A stretch of 64,000 bases of DNA from Opitutaceae bacterium (GCA_028284235.1 JANQSC010000075.1:1-64000), one strand, 5' to 3'; shown: positions 16,853-25,754, counted from the first letter of the stretch. The notes: generated by a model not told the origin, from the sequence alone. Numbers and translations: made by a program.

Positions 16853-17188
16853 TCACGACTTGTTCGCTGGATACTTGCGCGCGTTGAGCTCGATCTTGCG
16901 AGCGACCGCATCGGACAAGTCGATGCCCGCGCGGTTCGCGAACTGAAGCGTGTAGATCACCACGTCCGCCAATTCCTCCTCGACGGGAATTCGGTCGGAC
17001 TCGACCTCGACCCGCGTGTTCGACTCGGGCCCTTCGACCCATTGGAAGCACTCCATCAATTCGGCGGCCTCGATGGAAATCGACATCGACAGATTTTTCA
17101 GGGAATGGAATTGCTCCCAATCCCGGTCCCGCCCGAAAGCGGCGACTGCTTCTTTCAACGTCTCGATTGTGCACGTTTCGTCCGCCAT
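16853..17188 (-). CDS. MazG-like nucleotide pyrophosphohydrolase
   Basis: 111 residues from ATG 17188 (an ATG at 17224 adds a poor 12-residue leader). The four-helix MazG fold is marked by SISIEAAELMECFQW and VEEELADVVIYTLQFANRAG, which supply the metal-binding EExE-type and ExxD residues. The single domain and short length place it with dCTP-pyrophosphatase and RS21-C6-like enzymes, which remove non-canonical nucleotides. It stands alone and is divergent from the lar operon. Confidence 0.88.
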   Translation of the reverse strand: MADETCTIETLKEAVAAFGRDRDWEQFHSLKNLSMSISIEAAELMECFQWVEGPESNTRVEVESDRIPVEEELADVVIYTLQFANRAGIDLSDAVARKIELNARKYPANKS

Positions 17189-17301
17189 CGCCAAAAATCT
17201 AGGAGAGGCGAATCCTGCGATCAACTCAAATGAAACCCAATCGAGACGTCAGTCGGTTTGACTTTCGCCCGCGAAACATCAGAAATGCAGCCCGACTCGC
17301 C

Positions 17302-17517
17302 ATGAAAGCTCTGAATCGATCTATCGCCATTCTTCCCTTCCTCGCAACGAGCGCGCTCGCTCACACCGGTACCGCATCCCACATGCACGTGTCCAGTTCG
17401 GTTTCCATTCCCATAACGAGCTTCGCGGTCGTCGCGGCAACCGCCTGCGCCTGGGCGGTCGTTTCGATTCTAAGATCACGCCGCGCAGATCGCAGATCCA
17501 CGGTAATTCGCGATTGA
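17302..17517 (+). CDS. Small His-containing single-helix membrane protein leading the lar operon
   Basis: 71 residues from ATG 17302 (the frame is open from 17230 but the leader fits the inner start). It has a signal peptide (MKALNRSIAILPFLATSALA), then HTGTASHMHVSSS, then one membrane helix (ITSFAVVAATACAWAVVSIL) and a basic tail (RSRRADRRS). The mature N-terminus HTG...HMH recalls the start of HupE/UreJ nickel transporters, but the rest of that family is missing. Its TGA stop overlaps the larE ATG by one base, so the two are translationally coupled. A role in nickel supply to the NPN pathway is an inference from this position. Confidence 0.65.
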   Translation: MKALNRSIAILPFLATSALAHTGTASHMHVSSSVSIPITSFAVVAATACAWAVVSILRSRRADRRSTVIRD

Positions 17518-18326
17518 TGGACCCCGTGGACCTCGACCGGCTCGAAGCCTGGTTCGCTCCTATCGAGGGGAGCCTGACCGCGTTTTCCGGCGGGGTCGAT
17601 TCCGCGTTGGTTTTGTTTCTGTCCCGCCGTTTCCTCGGTTCCAAAGGGATCGGAGTGATCGCCGACTCCCCGAGCCTCAAGCGACAGGATCTCGCTATCG
17701 CCCAGAAGTTTTGCGAACAATTCGACATCGCTCTTCGCGTCATCCAAACCGACGAACTCGACAATCCCGACTACGCCAAAAACCCCTTCAACCGCTGCTA
17801 CTACTGCAAGGACACGCTCTACCAGTCGATGCGCGCCCTGCACGCCGCCGAGTTTCCCGGTTTCGCCCTGCTCAACGGAGCCAATCTTGACGACCAAGGC
17901 GACTATCGCCCAGGGCACATCGCCGCCAAAGAGCAGCAGGTCCGCTCGCCGCTTGCGGAGTGCGGCCTTGGCAAAGACGCGATACGGGAAATGGCGAAGC
18001 GCTTTGGACTGCCCGTCTGGAACAAGCCCGCCAGCCCCTGCCTCAGCTCGCGCATTCCCTACGGCCAAAAAGTGACCCCCGAAAAACTCTCCCAGATTGA
18101 GTCCGCCGAGATCGCGCTCAATCGACTCGGATTCGACGAAGTGCGCGTACGGCACTTCTCCGGAATCGCGCGAATCGAAGCCCCTGCAGAAGCCGTCGAG
18201 CGCCTGAAGAACCAGCTTCCTCTTGTCGAGCCCACCCTGCTAGCGCTCGGCTTCCAAGCGGTTGAAGTCGACGAGGAAGGGCTCGTCTCAGGTAAACTCA
18301 ACCGAGCATTAACCGCCAATGGATGA
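17517..18326 (+). CDS. larE: LarE, ATP-dependent sulfur transferase for the nickel-pincer cofactor
   Basis: 269 residues from ATG 17517. A PP-loop protein with AFSGGVDSALVLF (about residues 22-34) for ATP adenylation. LarE adds sulfur to the pyridinium dicarboxylate intermediate to build the nickel-pincer nucleotide used by lactate racemase and related enzymes. It has NRCYYCKDTLY in mid-protein and KPASPCLSSRIPYG further on. The latter holds the cysteine that is sacrificed in Lactobacillus LarE. The extra CxxC suggests the three-cysteine, iron-sulfur type reported for other LarE proteins. Overlaps larB by 8 bases. Confidence 0.93.
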   Translation: MDPVDLDRLEAWFAPIEGSLTAFSGGVDSALVLFLSRRFLGSKGIGVIADSPSLKRQDLAIAQKFCEQFDIALRVIQTDELDNPDYAKNPFNRCYYCKDTLYQSMRALHAAEFPGFALLNGANLDDQGDYRPGHIAAKEQQVRSPLAECGLGKDAIREMAKRFGLPVWNKPASPCLSSRIPYGQKVTPEKLSQIESAEIALNRLGFDEVRVRHFSGIARIEAPAEAVERLKNQLPLVEPTLLALGFQAVEVDEEGLVSGKLNRALTANG

Positions 18327-18972
18327 TTATAATTTGGATACGGACCGGGAGGACCGCCTCGGCTTTCCGGAAGTTGTCTACGGTAAATCGAAGTCGGCCG
18401 AACTTCTCGGTAGAATCCTCTCGGAATACCATTCAAACGGCCGCAACGCCCTCGCCACGCGGGTCCAGCCGGAAAAAGGGCAAGCGCTGCTCGCCCAGTT
18501 TCCGGACGCCTGCTATGACCCCGTATCGCAGACCTTCCTCCTGAAAGAGAATCCGCTCGACGAGTCGAACGCCCGGATCGCCATCCTCAGCGCCGGCAGT
18601 TCCGATCTCCCCGTTGTCAACGAAGCCTACTATACGCTCAATCTCGTCAACACGCCCGCCAAGCGGATCAACGACGTAGGGGTTGCAGGGATACACCGGC
18701 TCTTCGATCGGCTCGACGAAATCAAAACCTGCCAGGCTCTGATCGTCGTGGCTGGATTCGAAGGCGCCCTTCCCAGCGTCGTCGGTGGACTCCTGTCCCA
18801 ACCGATAATCGCCGTCCCCACCAGCGTCGGCTACGGGGTCGCCACCGGCGGCAACGCCGCCCTCAACGCCATGCTTTCTAGCTGCGCCAACGGAATCTCC
18901 GTAACCAATATCGACAACGGATACGGGGCCGCCATGGCGGCCTTCCGGATTCTTCGCCAGATCGATTCGTAG
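18319..18972 (+). CDS. larB: LarB, nicotinate adenine dinucleotide carboxylase/hydrolase
   Basis: 217 residues. The C-terminal two thirds match the AIR-carboxylase-like LarB domain: AILSAGSSDLPVVNEAYYTL, NDVGVAGIHRLFDRL, IVVAGFEGALPSVVGGL and AVPTSVGYGVATGG. LarB carboxylates the pyridinium ring of NaAD and cleaves the phosphoanhydride, the first step of nickel-pincer synthesis. The start overlaps the end of larE, and larC follows after 50 bases. Order E-B-C is a complete set; no LarA-type racemase is in the window. Confidence 0.93.
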   Translation: MDDYNLDTDREDRLGFPEVVYGKSKSAELLGRILSEYHSNGRNALATRVQPEKGQALLAQFPDACYDPVSQTFLLKENPLDESNARIAILSAGSSDLPVVNEAYYTLNLVNTPAKRINDVGVAGIHRLFDRLDEIKTCQALIVVAGFEGALPSVVGGLLSQPIIAVPTSVGYGVATGGNAALNAMLSSCANGISVTNIDNGYGAAMAAFRILRQIDS

Positions 18973-19022
18973 AAGACAGCAACCTCGGTTCTAAACTTCC
19001 TAACCCCCACCCCACGACCTCA

Positions 19023-20303
19023 GTGAGAATTCTCTACATCGAACCCTTCTCCGGATTGTCCGGCGACATGTTTCTCGGGGCCCTCAGCGACCTGCTCGAC
19101 GCCCACGACGACCTCGTCGATCTCCCCAAAAAACTACAGCTCCCCGACGGAAAAGTGGAAGTCACCACCGTGGAAAAAAACGGCATCGTCTGCAAGCACG
19201 TCAACGTAATCGACCTCAACGCGGATCCGGAATCCGAGAGCGGGCACGACCATTCACACGATCACGGCCACTCTCACGGGCATTCGCGCGACCACGACCA
19301 TGGCCACTCGCACTCCCACGATCACGGACACCATCATCACCCCCATCGGCACCTCAGCGACATCGTCGAGATTATCGACAACGGAGACATCCCCGAATCC
19401 GCCAAAGACATCGCCAAAGCGATATTCCGTTTGATCGGCGAGGCCGAGTCGCAAGTGCACGACATCCCCATCGAAAAAATCCACTTTCACGAAATCAGCG
19501 CCGTCGACTCCATCGTCGACATCGTCGGTTGCGCCGTGCTCATCGATCGACTCCAAATTTCAACTACATATTCCGAACCTGTCTGCACCGGTCATGGAAT
19601 GGTCAATACCCAGCACGGGCTTCTCCCCGTGCCCGCGCCCGCAACCGCCAAACTGCTCGCCGGGATTCCGAGCTACAAAGGGGACGAGAAAGGCGAACGC
19701 GTCACCCCGACCGGAGCAGCCATCCTCAAGTTTCTCGACCCGACCTTCGAGTCGCCCACCTTCACCACGGAACGCGTCGCTTACGGTCCAGGAAAGAAAG
19801 ACTTCATCGCCGCCAACGTGCTGCGCCTGTCCATCGGGTCACTCGCGCAGAGCGAAGGCGCTCTCTACAACCTGGAAACCAACATAGACGACTCTTCGCC
19901 TGAAATGCTGGGAACTATGTTTCAGTCCAAGCTAATTGAATACGGAGCGCTCGACTTCACCCTCACACCGGTCACTATGAAAAAGGGACGACCCGGCATC
20001 GGGTTGAGCGTTCTCGTCCCCAAAGCCAAACTCGACGCCGTTTCCGACTTCATTCTCGAAGAAACCACGGCGATCGGCGCGCGGTACTACCCCGTCGATC
20101 GCAAGACGCTCGACCGCTCCGTGGAGACGGTCTCCACCGAGTTTGGCGACATTCGGATCAAGCGAGTCACCACCCCTTCAGGAAACTCGCGCGTGAAAGC
20201 GGAGTTCGACGACCTCCAGCGCGCCGCCGAAGAACACGGCGTGACGACCCACGCTGTAAAGCAGGCGGCGGAACGCAAAGCGAACTCGACAATTAAGCCC
20301 TGA
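19023..20303 (+). CDS. larC: LarC, nickel insertion (cyclometallase) enzyme
   Basis: 426 residues from a GTG start, RILYIEPFSGLSGDMFLGAL. A very His/Asp-rich loop at about residues 78-115 (repeats of DHGHSH and HDHGHHHHPH) is a likely nickel store. It is followed by HDIPIEKIHFHEISAVDSIVD. The C-terminal part carries NIDDSSPEMLGTMFQSKL and TPVTMKKGRPGIGL. LarC inserts Ni into the pincer nucleotide, consuming CTP. In some lactobacilli the gene needs a frameshift (larC1/C2), but here it is one uninterrupted frame. Confidence 0.95.
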   Translation: MRILYIEPFSGLSGDMFLGALSDLLDAHDDLVDLPKKLQLPDGKVEVTTVEKNGIVCKHVNVIDLNADPESESGHDHSHDHGHSHGHSRDHDHGHSHSHDHGHHHHPHRHLSDIVEIIDNGDIPESAKDIAKAIFRLIGEAESQVHDIPIEKIHFHEISAVDSIVDIVGCAVLIDRLQISTTYSEPVCTGHGMVNTQHGLLPVPAPATAKLLAGIPSYKGDEKGERVTPTGAAILKFLDPTFESPTFTTERVAYGPGKKDFIAANVLRLSIGSLAQSEGALYNLETNIDDSSPEMLGTMFQSKLIEYGALDFTLTPVTMKKGRPGIGLSVLVPKAKLDAVSDFILEETTAIGARYYPVDRKTLDRSVETVSTEFGDIRIKRVTTPSGNSRVKAEFDDLQRAAEEHGVTTHAVKQAAERKANSTIKP

Positions 20304-20362
20304 GTTGGCTTTATTTCATCCCGACTCCGACGTCGCAACCGACTGATTCACTCGAATATCCA

Positions 20363-21313
20363 ATGAAACCCAAACTCTCGATACGACTCATCGCGCTGTT
20401 CGCTCTCCTTACAGGCTCTCTCTCACTACACGCCGATAAAACCAAAGTGCTCTTCGTGGCCGGGAAAAAGAGCCACGGGTTCTTCTCCCACGAGCACAAC
20501 GCCGGCTCCCTCCTCCTCGCCAAATGTCTAAACGAATGCGGTATGGACTTTGACGCGTCCGTCTACCACGACCCAGAAGATCCCGGCTGGCCGAAAAACG
20601 AGACGCTCTTGAAAGATGTAAACGCCGTCGTCATCTACTGTGACGGAGGCGCCCGCCACGTCGCCAACAACCACGTCGCCGCGATCGACGCCCTCCAAGC
20701 TAAAGGAGTCGGCGTCGGCTGTCTGCACTATGCCGTCGAAACCGTGGACGGCGAACCCGGTGACGCTTTTTTACGATGGATGGGCGGCTACTACCAGCTC
20801 TACAAGTCCGTCAATCCCCACTGGACGCCCAAGTTCGAGAAGCTCCCCGACCATCCCGTCTCCAACGGCGTCGAGCCTTTCAGCATCAACGACGAGTGGT
20901 ATTTCAACATGCGATTCCGCAAGGACATGAAAGGCGTCACCCCGATTCTCTCCGCCGTTCCCCCGGTCGATCTCCTGCCGGAAAAAGACCACCACCACAA
21001 CTCGACGCCCGACGCCCGCGCCGCGGTCGCCCGCAGGGAATTGACACACGTGATGTGGGTGTCCGAGAACGAGAACGGCAGTCGCGGATTCGGCTTCACC
21101 GGCGGCCATTTCCACGACAATTGGCAGGACGACAACTTTCGCAAAGTCGTGCTCAACGCCATCGGATGGATCGCCCACGTGGAAATCCCCGAAAACGGCA
21201 TTCCCTCGAGCACGCCTACCATGAACGAGTTGATGGAAAACCAAGACTACCCCATCGACGAATCGCGTATCCGGCCGGACCGATACGCGGATCTCAGACG
21301 CAAAAAACGCTGA
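20363..21313 (+). CDS. Secreted ThuA-like protein
   Basis: 316 residues with a signal peptide (MKPKLSIRLIALFALLTGSL). The ThuA fold, a glutamine-amidotransferase-like domain, is seen in KVLFVAGKKSHGFFSHEH, LLAKCLNECGMDF, AVVIYCDGGARH, GVGVGCLHYAVE and RGFGFTGGHFHDNWQDDNFR. Such proteins are common in planctomycetes and verrucomicrobia next to sugar dehydrogenases and probably act on sugars, though activity is mostly unproven. The gene follows larC by 59 bases and precedes the histidine kinase by 62. Any link to nickel metabolism would be speculative. Confidence 0.85.
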   Translation: MKPKLSIRLIALFALLTGSLSLHADKTKVLFVAGKKSHGFFSHEHNAGSLLLAKCLNECGMDFDASVYHDPEDPGWPKNETLLKDVNAVVIYCDGGARHVANNHVAAIDALQAKGVGVGCLHYAVETVDGEPGDAFLRWMGGYYQLYKSVNPHWTPKFEKLPDHPVSNGVEPFSINDEWYFNMRFRKDMKGVTPILSAVPPVDLLPEKDHHHNSTPDARAAVARRELTHVMWVSENENGSRGFGFTGGHFHDNWQDDNFRKVVLNAIGWIAHVEIPENGIPSSTPTMNELMENQDYPIDESRIRPDRYADLRRKKR

Positions 21314-21375
21314 CAGGCCAAACGCGTCGCTCGCTCGCAGCGTCGCCCACCACGCCCGTTCCCCCCTCGAACGAA

Positions 21376-22854
21376 ATGTCCAACCCCCCACGCGAAGTCG
21401 CCACACTTGTCGTTGACAGCGCGCTCACGGTTGTCGCCTCCAGCGGTATCGATCCCGCCCGCTGCCCCGCCAACCGCTCTCTCTCAGACTCGTTCCCCGG
21501 TCTCGCCGAACTCGCGAAACAGTCGCTAGACGAAGGCGCGCGTTGCTCCGGCGAAGTCGCTCGAAGCCCGTTGCCCGAGAGCGACACCGCAAAGGCGCTG
21601 GCCACCTGCCTCCCGCTTCCCGAGTCACGGCAAGTGGTCGTCACGCTTACCCCGCTCTCCGTTTCGCAGCCGGCCGACTCACCTCGGGAGATCGACATGC
21701 AGAGCGCCTTTCTCGCCAACATGAACCACGAGATCCGCACGCCGCTAAACGGCATGATCGGCATGCTCGATCTTCTCGACGACACCCCGCTCGACGCCGA
21801 CCAGACCGAAATGCTGGAAGCGATACGGGCCAGCGGAGACACCTTGCTGAGCCTGATCAACGACATCCTCGATCTTTCTAAAATCGAAGCCGGGAAGATC
21901 GACATCGAGTCGATTCCCTTCTCGCCCAGCGACTGCATAAACAGCTGCATATTCCTCCTGCGAAGCAAAGCCCTCCAACGATCGCTGTCCATAGACGCCC
22001 GTATCGACGACTCCGTCCCGCAAATCGCCATCGGCGATTCCGCCCGCCTTCGCCAGATCATTCTCAACCTCATCAACAACGCCCTCAAATTCACTCTGAA
22101 AGGCGAGATCCGTATTCGAGCTTCCGCTACACGACAGTCCAAACGAATCTCGCTCCTCAAGGTTTCCGTTAAAGACAGCGGGATAGGCATTCCCCCGGAA
22201 AAAATGCACCGCCTGTTCAAGCCGTTCTCGCAAGTAGACGCCTCGATCTCGAGGCGATTCGGCGGCAGCGGTCTCGGATTGGCGATCTGCAAGCACCTCG
22301 TCGAACTCATGGGCGGATCCATAAAAGTCCGGTCCACTTCGAGCAAAGGATCGGAATTCTGGTTTACGCTTCCGCTCGAAACGACTCAGGAAGCCATCGC
22401 GGAAGTCGCGACCGACAAAACACGCTCCCAAGACGTCAGTCAGGAAATTCCCGTGTCTATTCTCGTCGTGGAGGACAATCTCGCCAATCTCCGAACCGTG
22501 GAAGCGATGCTAGAGAAATTTGGATACACGCCCGATTTGGCGACGAACGGCCAGGAAGCGATGGACAAATTCCAATCGGGCCGCCACGACGTCATTCTCA
22601 TGGATATGCACTTGCCCGTCGTCTCCGGATTTGAAGCCACCGAGCGTATACGCGCCCTGCCGCCCGACGTGAAACAGCCATGGATCGTCGGCATATCCGC
22701 GGCGACCATGCGCTCCGAGCAAGAGCGGGCCATCCAGTCCGGTCTCGACGACTTCCAAAGCAAGCCCGTCGCCCTCTCCACGCTGCGAGAATGCCTCGAA
22801 AACGCCTTCGTCGAGCTAGCAGCAAGACGCTCAGCCGAACTCCCCGAATCCTGA
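21376..22854 (+). CDS. Hybrid sensor histidine kinase with C-terminal receiver
   Basis: 492 residues from ATG 21376; an open frame upstream overlaps the ThuA gene and is not used. The roughly 100-residue N-terminus has no membrane helix or recognised sensor. The phosphoacceptor is His118 in FLANMNHEIRTPLNGMIGML. ATPase boxes are LNLINNALKF (N), VKDSGIGIPPEKM (G1) and FGGSGLGLAICKHL (G2). The receiver has Asp410 in DVILMDMHLPVVSGFEATER and a conserved lysine in DDFQSKPV. It is soluble, and the output partner is not in the window. Confidence 0.92.
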   Translation: MSNPPREVATLVVDSALTVVASSGIDPARCPANRSLSDSFPGLAELAKQSLDEGARCSGEVARSPLPESDTAKALATCLPLPESRQVVVTLTPLSVSQPADSPREIDMQSAFLANMNHEIRTPLNGMIGMLDLLDDTPLDADQTEMLEAIRASGDTLLSLINDILDLSKIEAGKIDIESIPFSPSDCINSCIFLLRSKALQRSLSIDARIDDSVPQIAIGDSARLRQIILNLINNALKFTLKGEIRIRASATRQSKRISLLKVSVKDSGIGIPPEKMHRLFKPFSQVDASISRRFGGSGLGLAICKHLVELMGGSIKVRSTSSKGSEFWFTLPLETTQEAIAEVATDKTRSQDVSQEIPVSILVVEDNLANLRTVEAMLEKFGYTPDLATNGQEAMDKFQSGRHDVILMDMHLPVVSGFEATERIRALPPDVKQPWIVGISAATMRSEQERAIQSGLDDFQSKPVALSTLRECLENAFVELAARRSAELPES

Positions 22855-22889
22855 CGGAGACTTCCTCGTAACTCGCTTTCGGGCTGCGC

Positions 22890-22959
22890 AAACGCGCCGG
22901 GACGTCGCGTTCCACCCAAAAACACGATGGAAGGTGGAACCCGACGTCCCGGCGGGTTT
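22890..22959. repeat. Family A palindromic repeat, copy 2
   Basis: Arms AAACGCGCCGGGACGTCGCG (from 22890) and GGTGGAACCCGACGTCCCGG (from 22933). It is located between the convergent histidine kinase and feoB genes and may act as a shared transcription stop. Confidence 0.85.
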
Positions 22960-22991
22960 ACTCCAACAAGGATGCCGCGATGCAAGTCTCT

Positions 22992-25220
22992 CTAAAACCA
23001 AGAACCTACTTGATTGATGGCAATCGACGCCAACCACGCCAAAAGCGTCATGAAACCGAAGGACACTCCCGCCCATCGCCAACTCGTCTCCTGGGCGATG
23101 ATCGCTAGCGTCGCTCCGCACTGCTGGCACAAGGCGAAGAAAACCATGATCGCGATCACTACCGGAATGGTGAAGATGGGCTGGCCCGCCCTCGGGCCGC
23201 TCTGCCACGTTTGACCCGCCATCGCCTCGCGCAAGTCCCCCGCCTCTTCGTCCACGTCGCCACCCAAACTGTAGATTATGCCCAGCGTCGAAATGATCAC
23301 TTCGCGGGCGGGGAAGCTTGCCAGAACGCCGACCGTAATCTTCCAGTCGAAACCCGCCGCGTCGAAAGCCGGTTGAACCGTTTTCCCAATGCGCCCCATG
23401 ACACTCTGCTCGATGTAGGCGGACGAAATCCGGTGCTCCAGTTCCATTCCCAATTCCTCGTCTTCCGACAGTCGCTGCGCCGCAATCGACTCCGACCAGC
23501 CGTTCTCCGCCATCAATTCCACCACGTAATTTTGCTCCGCTTCCAAAGCGACGGATTCCGAACGCGGGAAATAGAGCAAGGCCCAAATGACGATCGTAAT
23601 AGCGAAAATCACAGTCCCCGCGTTGACCACGAACTCCTTGCCTTGGTTGTACATCTTCAGGAACACGTCGCGCACCTTGGGAATCTGGTAGCTCGGCAAC
23701 TCCAGCAAAAACGGCTGTGGGGGCGTTTTCAAAATGTACTTGTTCATCAAATACGCGAACGGCATGGCGACGATGAGCCCCACAAAGTGCATCCCGAACA
23801 AGGTCGCCCCCGCCACGCCCGCTCCGTATCGCGGTTCAATAAAAGCGCCGATCATAAGGACGTAGACCGGCAGCCGGGCCGAGCAGCTCATGAACGGCGC
23901 CACCAAAATCGTGACCAGACGGGCCTTCGGATCCTGAATCGTGCGTGTCGCCATTACGCCTGGAATCGCGCAGGCGTAACTCGAGAGCAGCGGAACGAAA
24001 CTCTTCCCGGAAAGGCCACACCAACTGAAGAGCTTGTCCATGAGGAATGCCGCTCGAGCCATGTAGCCGGTGTCCTCCAGCAAGGAGATGAAGAAAAACA
24101 GAATCAGAATCTGCGGCAGAAAAATGACCACCGCTCCAACGCCCTCGACAATCCCGTCGCTCGCCAAACTCTGCACCATCGGCCACCGCTCCAAGCCGCC
24201 CGAAACGGCGTCCTGCACCAGCCCCTTGCCCGCGTCGATCCAATCCATGAACGGACCCGCCCAGCTGTATACCGATTGGAAAACCAAATACATCAATCCC
24301 AGGAACGCGACAAGCCCCCACCACTTATGCGTGAGAATGCTGTCGATCGACTCGCTGCCCGCCGGCCCCGTCCTCTCGCCAGAGCTGACGCACGGTTCGA
24401 CCACTTCCTTGATGTGCTGGTAGAGAAGCACCGCCTCCGCGTTGGCGGGATTCAATCCCCCTTTAAACAGCGCTTTCCGTGACGCCTCCAACGCAGCCTC
24501 AGCTTCCGAAGTCGACGCGCCCGAACGAGTGAAAATCTCCCCGTCGCTTTCGAACACCCCGCGCATCACCGCCGCGTCGTCCAGACGCGCGTCGCTCGCC
24601 GCTGGCAACGCGGACCGCGCCGCGCTAACCGCTTCTTGTATCGTCTCCGGCCATTCGGGTGTCACCAGCTTCGGACCCGTATCCAAGGCCTCGCCCACCG
24701 CCGTTTTCAGAGCATCAATCCCCTCCGCCCGGGAAGCGGAAATCGGCACGACCGGAACGCCCAGCCGCGCTTTCAGCTCCTCGACATCGACGTCAATCCG
24801 CCGCTTCTTCGCCGAGTCCCAGTAGTTCAAGGCCAGCACCATGGGCACACCCAACTGCCCGATTTGGTAGGCTAAAAAGAGATTCCGCTGCAAGTTGGTC
24901 GCGTCGAGGATGCACAAGGCCACATCCGGCCGATCCAAATTCTCCACTTCCCCGCGCAGCGCGTCCACCACCACCCGTTCGTCCGGCGACGTCGCGGCCA
25001 AGCTGTAAGTTCCCGGCAAATCCAAAATCTCCACGCGCTCGCTTCCAATAAGCGTGGCCCCGGTCTTCTTCTGAACCGTGACTCCCGAATAGTTCCCCAC
25101 CTTCTGCCGCATTCCAGTGAGACAGTTGAAAAGCGTGCTCTTCCCCGTATTCGGGTTGCCGATCAACGCGACGCGACGCAAACGCTTGGCGGAGGATACC
25201 GTATTGGGCAGAGCAGACAC
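22992..25220 (-). CDS. feoB: Ferrous iron transporter FeoB
   Basis: 742 residues from a GTG start. The N-terminal G domain has GNPNTGKS (21-28), GNYSGVTVQKK, DLPGTYSL and the NxxD motif in NYWDSAKK. The membrane part holds two gate regions (GYMARAAFLMDKLFSWCGLSG, LLSSYACAIPGVMATRT) and later helices (FPAREVIISTLGIIYSLGG, FTIPVVIAIMVFFALCQQCG, LAIIAQETSWRWAG). It moves Fe(II) across the inner membrane, powered or gated by nucleotide hydrolysis. feoA lies 24 bases upstream on the same strand. Confidence 0.96.
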   Translation of the reverse strand: MSALPNTVSSAKRLRRVALIGNPNTGKSTLFNCLTGMRQKVGNYSGVTVQKKTGATLIGSERVEILDLPGTYSLAATSPDERVVVDALRGEVENLDRPDVALCILDATNLQRNLFLAYQIGQLGVPMVLALNYWDSAKKRRIDVDVEELKARLGVPVVPISASRAEGIDALKTAVGEALDTGPKLVTPEWPETIQEAVSAARSALPAASDARLDDAAVMRGVFESDGEIFTRSGASTSEAEAALEASRKALFKGGLNPANAEAVLLYQHIKEVVEPCVSSGERTGPAGSESIDSILTHKWWGLVAFLGLMYLVFQSVYSWAGPFMDWIDAGKGLVQDAVSGGLERWPMVQSLASDGIVEGVGAVVIFLPQILILFFFISLLEDTGYMARAAFLMDKLFSWCGLSGKSFVPLLSSYACAIPGVMATRTIQDPKARLVTILVAPFMSCSARLPVYVLMIGAFIEPRYGAGVAGATLFGMHFVGLIVAMPFAYLMNKYILKTPPQPFLLELPSYQIPKVRDVFLKMYNQGKEFVVNAGTVIFAITIVIWALLYFPRSESVALEAEQNYVVELMAENGWSESIAAQRLSEDEELGMELEHRISSAYIEQSVMGRIGKTVQPAFDAAGFDWKITVGVLASFPAREVIISTLGIIYSLGGDVDEEAGDLREAMAGQTWQSGPRAGQPIFTIPVVIAIMVFFALCQQCGATLAIIAQETSWRWAGVSFGFMTLLAWLASIAINQVGSWF

Positions 25221-25244
25221 GAAAGGAAATCGCCTTCCGGCGCC

Positions 25245-25472
25245 TTAGACCGGTTGAACGATGATCTGAGCCGCGTCTTCTCGCCGCAGACTCAATTGAC
25301 GCCCTTCCACCTCGAGGGCAATCGGATCCCCCAGCGGAGCCGACTTAATGAAGCGCACTTTGACCCCTGGCATCAAACCCAACTCCATCAACCGACGCGA
25401 AACGCCAACCGTTCGCTTGTACGAACCGATCTCAGCAGTCTGGCCGTCGATTAAATCATTAAGGGTTTTCAA
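25245..25472 (-). CDS. feoA: FeoA, small SH3-like partner of FeoB
   Basis: 75 residues from TTG 25472, giving MKTLNDLIDGQTAEIGSYKR. I prefer this start because AGGAG lies 7 bases upstream. An in-frame ATG at 25517 would add 15 residues that do not fit FeoA. The fold motifs are SRRLMELGLMPGVKVRFIKS, GDPIALEVEGRQLSLRREDA and AQIIV. FeoA is a cytoplasmic protein that supports FeoB in Fe(II) uptake. Confidence 0.93.
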   Translation of the reverse strand: MKTLNDLIDGQTAEIGSYKRTVGVSRRLMELGLMPGVKVRFIKSAPLGDPIALEVEGRQLSLRREDAAQIIVQPV

Positions 25473-25476
25473 ATCA

Positions 25477-25501
25477 GGTCTCCTTTTTTCTTGTTGAGAC
25501 C
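25477..25501 (-). promoter_or_regulatory. Hairpin that can cover the feoA ribosome binding site
   Basis: In the feoA leader, GGTCTC pairs with GAGACC over a 13-base A-rich loop. The 3' arm overlaps the Shine-Dalgarno AAGGAGA directly before the TTG start. Folding would hide part of the ribosome site. Whether it is regulatory is inference. Confidence 0.45.
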
Positions 25502-25544
25502 GAGTTTCAGTATACATTAGCCAAAGTCAACTGGTTTTGCGCCA

Positions 25545-25724
25545 ATGGAGAAACTTTTGGAAATATCGATAGTCGCGATCACCGTGCTCGCCGCTTCCGC
25601 GTGGCTCGCGCGGCGTTACTTCTTCCGATCCAAAGACGGAGCTCCCGGATGCGCGTCCGGGTCCGACTGCGCCTGCCCGAAGCCGGAACCACTGAAACGC
25701 CCCGCGGAGAATGGGGGCGGGTAA
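25545..25724 (+). CDS. FeoB-associated Cys-rich membrane protein, divergent from feoA
   Basis: 59 residues: MEKLLEISIVAITVLAASAW forms a single N-terminal membrane helix, followed by LARRYFFRSKDGAPGCASGS and DCACPKPEPLK. One helix plus a GCxxGSDCxC cluster is the hallmark of the small FeoB-associated proteins usually found just after feoB. Here the gene is on the opposite strand, reading away from feoA, with only 72 bases between the two starts. The role is probably to aid Fe(II) transport at the inner membrane. The call rests on architecture and context. Confidence 0.8.
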   Translation: MEKLLEISIVAITVLAASAWLARRYFFRSKDGAPGCASGSDCACPKPEPLKRPAENGGG

Positions 25725-25754
25725 AGCAGCAATTTGTAGGGCCGAACTCACCTC

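Noticed and set aside
20776..21375. N-terminal extension of the histidine kinase frame
   Set aside because: It overlaps ThuA coding sequence in another frame and is Arg-rich. ATG 21376 is right after that gene.
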